Assembly: GCA_907165275.2 (NCBI GenBank)
Contig: OU015650.1
Span: forward strand, 9,020,001-9,084,000
Length of the DNA stretch: 64,000 nucleotides
Reading direction: 5' to 3'
Source of the DNA: Zygaena filipendulae
Lineage: Eukaryota > Arthropoda > Insecta > Lepidoptera > Zygaenidae
The number at the start of each line of letters is the position of its first letter. Positions within the stretch are counted from its first letter, which is position 1. The notes below the pieces were generated by a model. It searched no databases. It was given only the letters and a program-made list of their open reading frames with translations, and had not been told where the DNA came from. Shown one piece after another: positions 60,280 through 64,000 of the stretch. A program made the position numbers and the translations under genes.

Positions 60280-60842
60280 TTGATGCCCATAGTCCGAGTA
60301 GCGTCGAGCGGATGAGTGTCGATCGAGACCCTATTACATACTAAGACTTTGCTGTCCGTCCGTCCGACGTTTGTCACCAGGCTGTAAACCACGATAGACA
60401 GTTGAAATTTCACAGATGATGTATTTCTGTTGCCACTTTATCAACAAATACTAAAAAAAACGAATAAAATAAATATTTAAAGGGGCTCCTATACAACATA
60501 CGTGATTTTTTTGCTCGTTTTTGCTCGATATTGATAACGGCAACTGGTAGACGCTTGAAATATTCACAGAATATTTAGTAATACATATATTCACTTTAAA
60601 AATAAATAATTAAATTAAAATAAAACAAATATTTTAGGGAGCTCCCATACAATAGACTTGATTTTTTTTTGCCGTTTTTATAGATAATGGTAGATTTATC
60701 TCGCTGTCAACCCAATGGTTAACTGTCAGAGAATGCCGCAAGACATTAAGTTCGCCATTTGTACTATTTTGTGCAAGAAGAATAAATAAATAAATACGGA
60801 AACCTTCGTGGGCGAGTCCGACTCGCACTTGGCCGGTTTTCT
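60280..60842 (-). repeat. Interspersed repeat ending in GAGTCCGACTCGCACTTGG
   Basis: Two internal near-repeats of a GGGGCTCCTATACAACATA / GGGAGCTCCCATACAATAGA block (60,481 and 60,637) and a right edge GGGCGAGTCCGACTCGCACT. A familiar motif in lepidopteran DNA; family not assigned. Confidence 0.45.
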
Positions 60843-61961
60843 GTTTCTAGTTAGGGTCAGTTAAAATGGACTTGGAACTCTTAAGATTTCAAAATAAATC
60901 TCGCAAAGTAATTGATTCGCATCGCTTTGTCTATCAAGTGGCATTGTCATTAGCACATTTATTTTAAAAGTTGCCAAATAATAAAATAAATAAACTTGGT
61001 TCGAAAAATGACGACTTCGTTCGAAATATCCGATCATACGAGTGTAAACCGTGTAAACTTAACAGTTGTCTTCTAAGTTAAGTTATATTATATTTCATCT
61101 CTAAATAATATCGTATCGTAACTGCGACCGAAGTCTTGTAATAAAATTGAAATACTGGCAACTCACACAAGCATTCTGGTCATCATCATGATATAGACGG
61201 TGACTGGTCATAAGCCCAACGGTCTCCATAAAGACCAGTCCTATACGCTATCGTCATCCACAGCTCGAACACTCGACAGCTTAATTCTATGTACCTACTA
61301 CACCCAATACAACTTAATGTTGTATGAAATAAATTCAATAAGATAGTATACTTAATTAAAATACATTAAAAACTTAATGTTGTTGTTTACTTATATTATG
61401 AAATTATCTCTGACTAGGTAGTTATGTTAGCAAGCACTTTCTCCTTATAATTTTTATTTACTTAATTCACATTCAAACAGTCACGGCTACTTGAAATCAT
61501 TCCAAAATCGAGAACTCATCCTCAAAACTGTACCTAGTAGATAAAAGTTTAAATAAAAAGATATCACATAACATTGGTTACATTAGATAGTGTAATGCTA
61601 CTATTGACCTTACGCACAAGTGTAGCGTGGATTGGTGTCAGCCCAACAAAACATTTAGATGGTTTTACGTATATCAAGTATAGATACAGTAGTTTTTAAT
61701 TCACACCAGGTCATGTCGTGTTGCAATAAGTGAGATGATTTGGAAAACTTCATTCCGCATTTCATACAATATTAAGTAATGTTAGGTAGAGTAGAGGCAG
61801 TGAACGGAGAGAATCATGGAAACCGCAGTTGATACTAACCATTCTGCGTCATTTTGACCCAAAAAAGAAAATGATATGTTCTGAATTGTGATCTGATTCT
61901 TGCATGTAATGTGTTTAGTGCGTCAATTAGAGAGTATAAAGACAAGTATTTTTTTGCTTTT

Positions 61962-62130
61962 TTAACCGACTTCCAAAAAGGAGGAGGTTGTATGTTCGAT
62001 TGTATATATTTTTTTTATGTATGTTCACCGATTACTCGAAAACAGTTGGACCAATTTGGAAAATTCTTTTTTTGTTTGAAAGGGTATACTCCCAATTAGG
62101 TCCCATTGCCACCAAGTCAGGATCTGATGA
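61962..62130 (+). repeat. Repeat starting AACCGACTTCCAAAAAGGAG
   Basis: Same edge as 15,590-15,680 (minus); immediately followed by MITE family A copy 4. Confidence 0.5.
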
Positions 62131-62144
62131 TGGAATCTTGGAGT

Positions 62145-62477
62145 AATGCGGATGTGGACTACTTTTGAAAATCAAAATTCCAATTAGTCCATCAGTTAGA
62201 AAAAAAAAACAATACACACGTATTTTTTGCTTTTTCAAATAAATTAAAATATACAGAGATAAAGCGCAATAAAGTATAGGGTGAGGGGGTCGTGACGTCA
62301 CTAACCGCTAAAACCGCCATACCAACTGTCAGAATAGTGACGTCACGCGAAATTTCAACTCAATATATCGCCGTTATTTTTTGTTTACGTAAAAAAAGGA
62401 AAAATACGTATCCAATATTTTTTAATAATCTACATACAAGACGGACTAAAAAATAAAAATTAGTCAACATGCCTATT
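62145..62477 (-). mobile_element. MITE family A copy 4, upstream of myosin III
   Basis: Inverted relative to the copies at 27.2 and 50.1 kb. TGACGTCA at 62,293-62,300 and 62,338-62,345; about 2.4 kb upstream of the myosin III start codon. Confidence 0.75.
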
Positions 62478-62960
62478 GAGGGAACTCTTCAAAAATTACA
62501 GGTACACCTATAGCGATTTTTGTGTTTTTTATAGTAAATCGCTTATTTTCTTTTGGAAAGCAAAATTTGAAGAAGTGGAACTGATGATAAAGACCACAGA
62601 TGGTCATCAGAACTACTCAATAATAGGTATTTCACGTGTTTCGAATCGTTAACTTTAATATGGTTTCTAACCAGTTTTTGCTCGTCACAAAATATATTGT
62701 GAAGTGGAACTGATGGTGATGTACTAGGAGAACTCCTCAACAATTAACGTCCCTGCGTCGGGAAAAGCAATATTTTTAAAAAGGTAATGAGCAGTTGACA
62801 TTTGGCTATTGTAACTTAGAGAAATAACGAAATAAGTCACTTAAAAGCGAGAAATAAACAAAATTTTAACAAAAAAATTAAAACCGACTTCCAAAAACAC
62901 AAAACAAAAAAGCTAAAAATAAAAAGCTAAAAATAGCAAAATACCGATTTAATCTAAAAG

Positions 62961-63138
62961 ACAAAAACACACGTACCTAATATTATTATTGGTTTGTGCT
63001 ACCACTGATCGGTATGAAGTCGGTGACAAGCCAAATATGGAGGAAGTAGATGGGCTAAGTCGACTCCCGCCACCAGCTCTTCGTGAGCAGAACAACCCAA
63101 GTGAAGAATTGACCTCTCTACAGTTTTATTATAAGTAG
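62961..63138 (+). pseudogene. Coding-like fragment, possibly Ty3/Gypsy RNase H tail or an exon
   Basis: An open plus-strand frame without an ATG, reading through TTDRYEVGDKPN and EEVDGLSRLPPPALREQ to YYK-stop. The DGLSRLP motif resembles the end of the RNase H region in Ty3/Gypsy polyproteins (usually ADALSRLP or ADGLSRLP). It is too short to be sure, and it could instead be an exon of the unknown gene at 63.7 kb. Confidence 0.3.
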
Positions 63139-63670
63139 GTATAGATAATTTTATAACTTGTATGATTCCAGTATGCACGTTTGCCATTAATTTAATTCAA
63201 TGTTTTTACAGTAATTTTTATTCAATCATTGTTGAATAATAATTATCATCTAGTCTAGATCAACAGTTTCTGTCTCCTACTTCTTACGTTTTAAAAGAGG
63301 CTATTCAATAAGAGTAGGTATAGTTACTCAAAATGAAGGTTGTTGCAAGATCCAAATCACATCATTCGTATAGTTCGTCGAGGTTCCCATGACTATTATA
63401 CAAATGACATAAGGTTCTCAGGCCTTGTACCCACTATAGTATTGTTTTAAACTTCTATACCTATTTGTAATAACTTAACAATTATTGTAATATGACTCGT
63501 AAAAACTAAAACTTACTTAGGCAAAAAATATCAATAAATCAATCATACTTTTTTCTTATAATTACATCCATGATTTTTTTTATACATTGATTTTTACATT
63601 ATAATAGGTACCTATGTGTAAAAAGAATAATCAATAATTTTAAGAATTTTATTGTTTCTTTTTGGTCAGG

Positions 63671-63812
63671 CTGAGAATTTTTCAAACGACTCATGTTTTG
63701 CGAAATGTTTGACACTGGATTTAGATGTGTTATTGGCAAACACGCGACGTTTACAAGGAAGTCTGCCAGCTGCACACTTGCGCGACAATCCTTTCATGCG
63801 ATTAGAAGCTTA
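63671..63812 (+). CDS. Candidate terminal exon of an unidentified plus-strand gene
   Basis: A strong pyrimidine tract ending GGTCAG (to 63,670) is followed by an open frame, GCTGAGAAT..., of about 46 codons ending in TAA at 63,810-63,812. The peptide begins AENFSNDSCFAKCLTLDLD and ends AAHLRDNPFMRLEA; it looks protein-like (balanced, helix-forming), not like translated noncoding AT-rich DNA. I do not recognise the family. No convincing upstream exon was found on this strand. A longer ATG frame (63,693-63,902) overlaps in another register. Confidence 0.4.
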
Positions 63813-64000
63813 AACCATGGTCGAGGCTACTCATGGATTACGCCGACAGCAGCTGCTATCCATGCACCGTCTGCTATTCAAACCCGCCAAGTGCTTATTT
63901 AAACCTCAACCGAACTGCTTTATGACATGAACAAAAATATTTCAAATTCTTTGAACTCTGATTTTGGTTAACGAACCGAATAACAATGTTAATATTTATG
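63813..64000. other. Right edge; possible 3' UTR
   Basis: Follows the stop of the candidate terminal exon; no AATAAA found before the edge, so the transcript, if real, would continue. Confidence 0.35.

Larger units (their letters stand above)
59766..61960. other. Upstream region of myosin III
   Basis: Should contain the noncoding first exon and promoter, but neither can be located. Holds a short hairpin (60,116-60,194) and the repeat at 60,280-60,842. Confidence 0.45.

Overview
This window is insect nuclear DNA, most likely from a moth or butterfly. It is AT-rich and has spliceosomal introns. It is littered with a short interspersed repeat whose 3' edge reads roughly ACCGCGGGTGAAACCGCGG...CAGCTAGT and whose 5' edge reads TAATATTATAAATGCGAAAGT followed by a microsatellite; that family is characteristic of Lepidoptera. 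No prokaryotic features are present.

Genes. Both recognisable host genes lie on the minus strand, head to tail. (1) A class III myosin (NinaC/MYO3 type: N-terminal protein kinase fused to a myosin motor) runs from 59,765 down to 48,215. I could join 20 coding exons (4,266 nt including the stop, about 1,421 aa) with consistent splice sites and phases throughout. (2) About 1.9 kb further on begins alpha-catulin, a vinculin/alpha-catenin family protein. Only its first two coding exons (46,341-46,255 and 41,914-41,734) are visible, and I found no further exon down to base 1, so intron 2 probably exceeds 41 kb. A GC-rich exon-like block at 45,489-45,851 inside intron 1 looks like an alternative first exon. 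At the right edge a plus-strand exon-like block (63,671-63,812) may be the 3' end of an unidentified gene.

Mobile DNA. From 1 to 41.7 kb the sequence, presumably alpha-catulin intron 2, is a graveyard of transposons with several structurally complete copies. There is an intact Tc1-like element (3,862-5,452; DD34E transposase, 25-bp inverted ends, TA duplication). There is a 258-bp hAT-type MITE with a perfect 8-bp target duplication (24,417-24,674). A 6-kb foldback element (27,908-33,956) has arms built of ~153-bp tandem repeats, a central loop of ten ~149-bp repeats, and a 9-bp direct repeat at its ends. A 5.4-kb DIRS-type tyrosine-recombinase retrotransposon (about 35,225-40,613) keeps inverted terminal repeats and an internal complementary region, but its coding sequence is decayed. 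Smaller MITEs, LINE 3' tails, tRNA-derived SINE-like pieces and hairpins fill the rest.

How it fits together. The myosin would be a photoreceptor or actin-protrusion kinase-motor, and alpha-catulin a cytoskeletal/Rho scaffold; adjacency is the only link between them seen here. The most striking content is the pair of large inverted-repeat elements (foldback and DIRS) 1.3 kb apart, probably within one intron.
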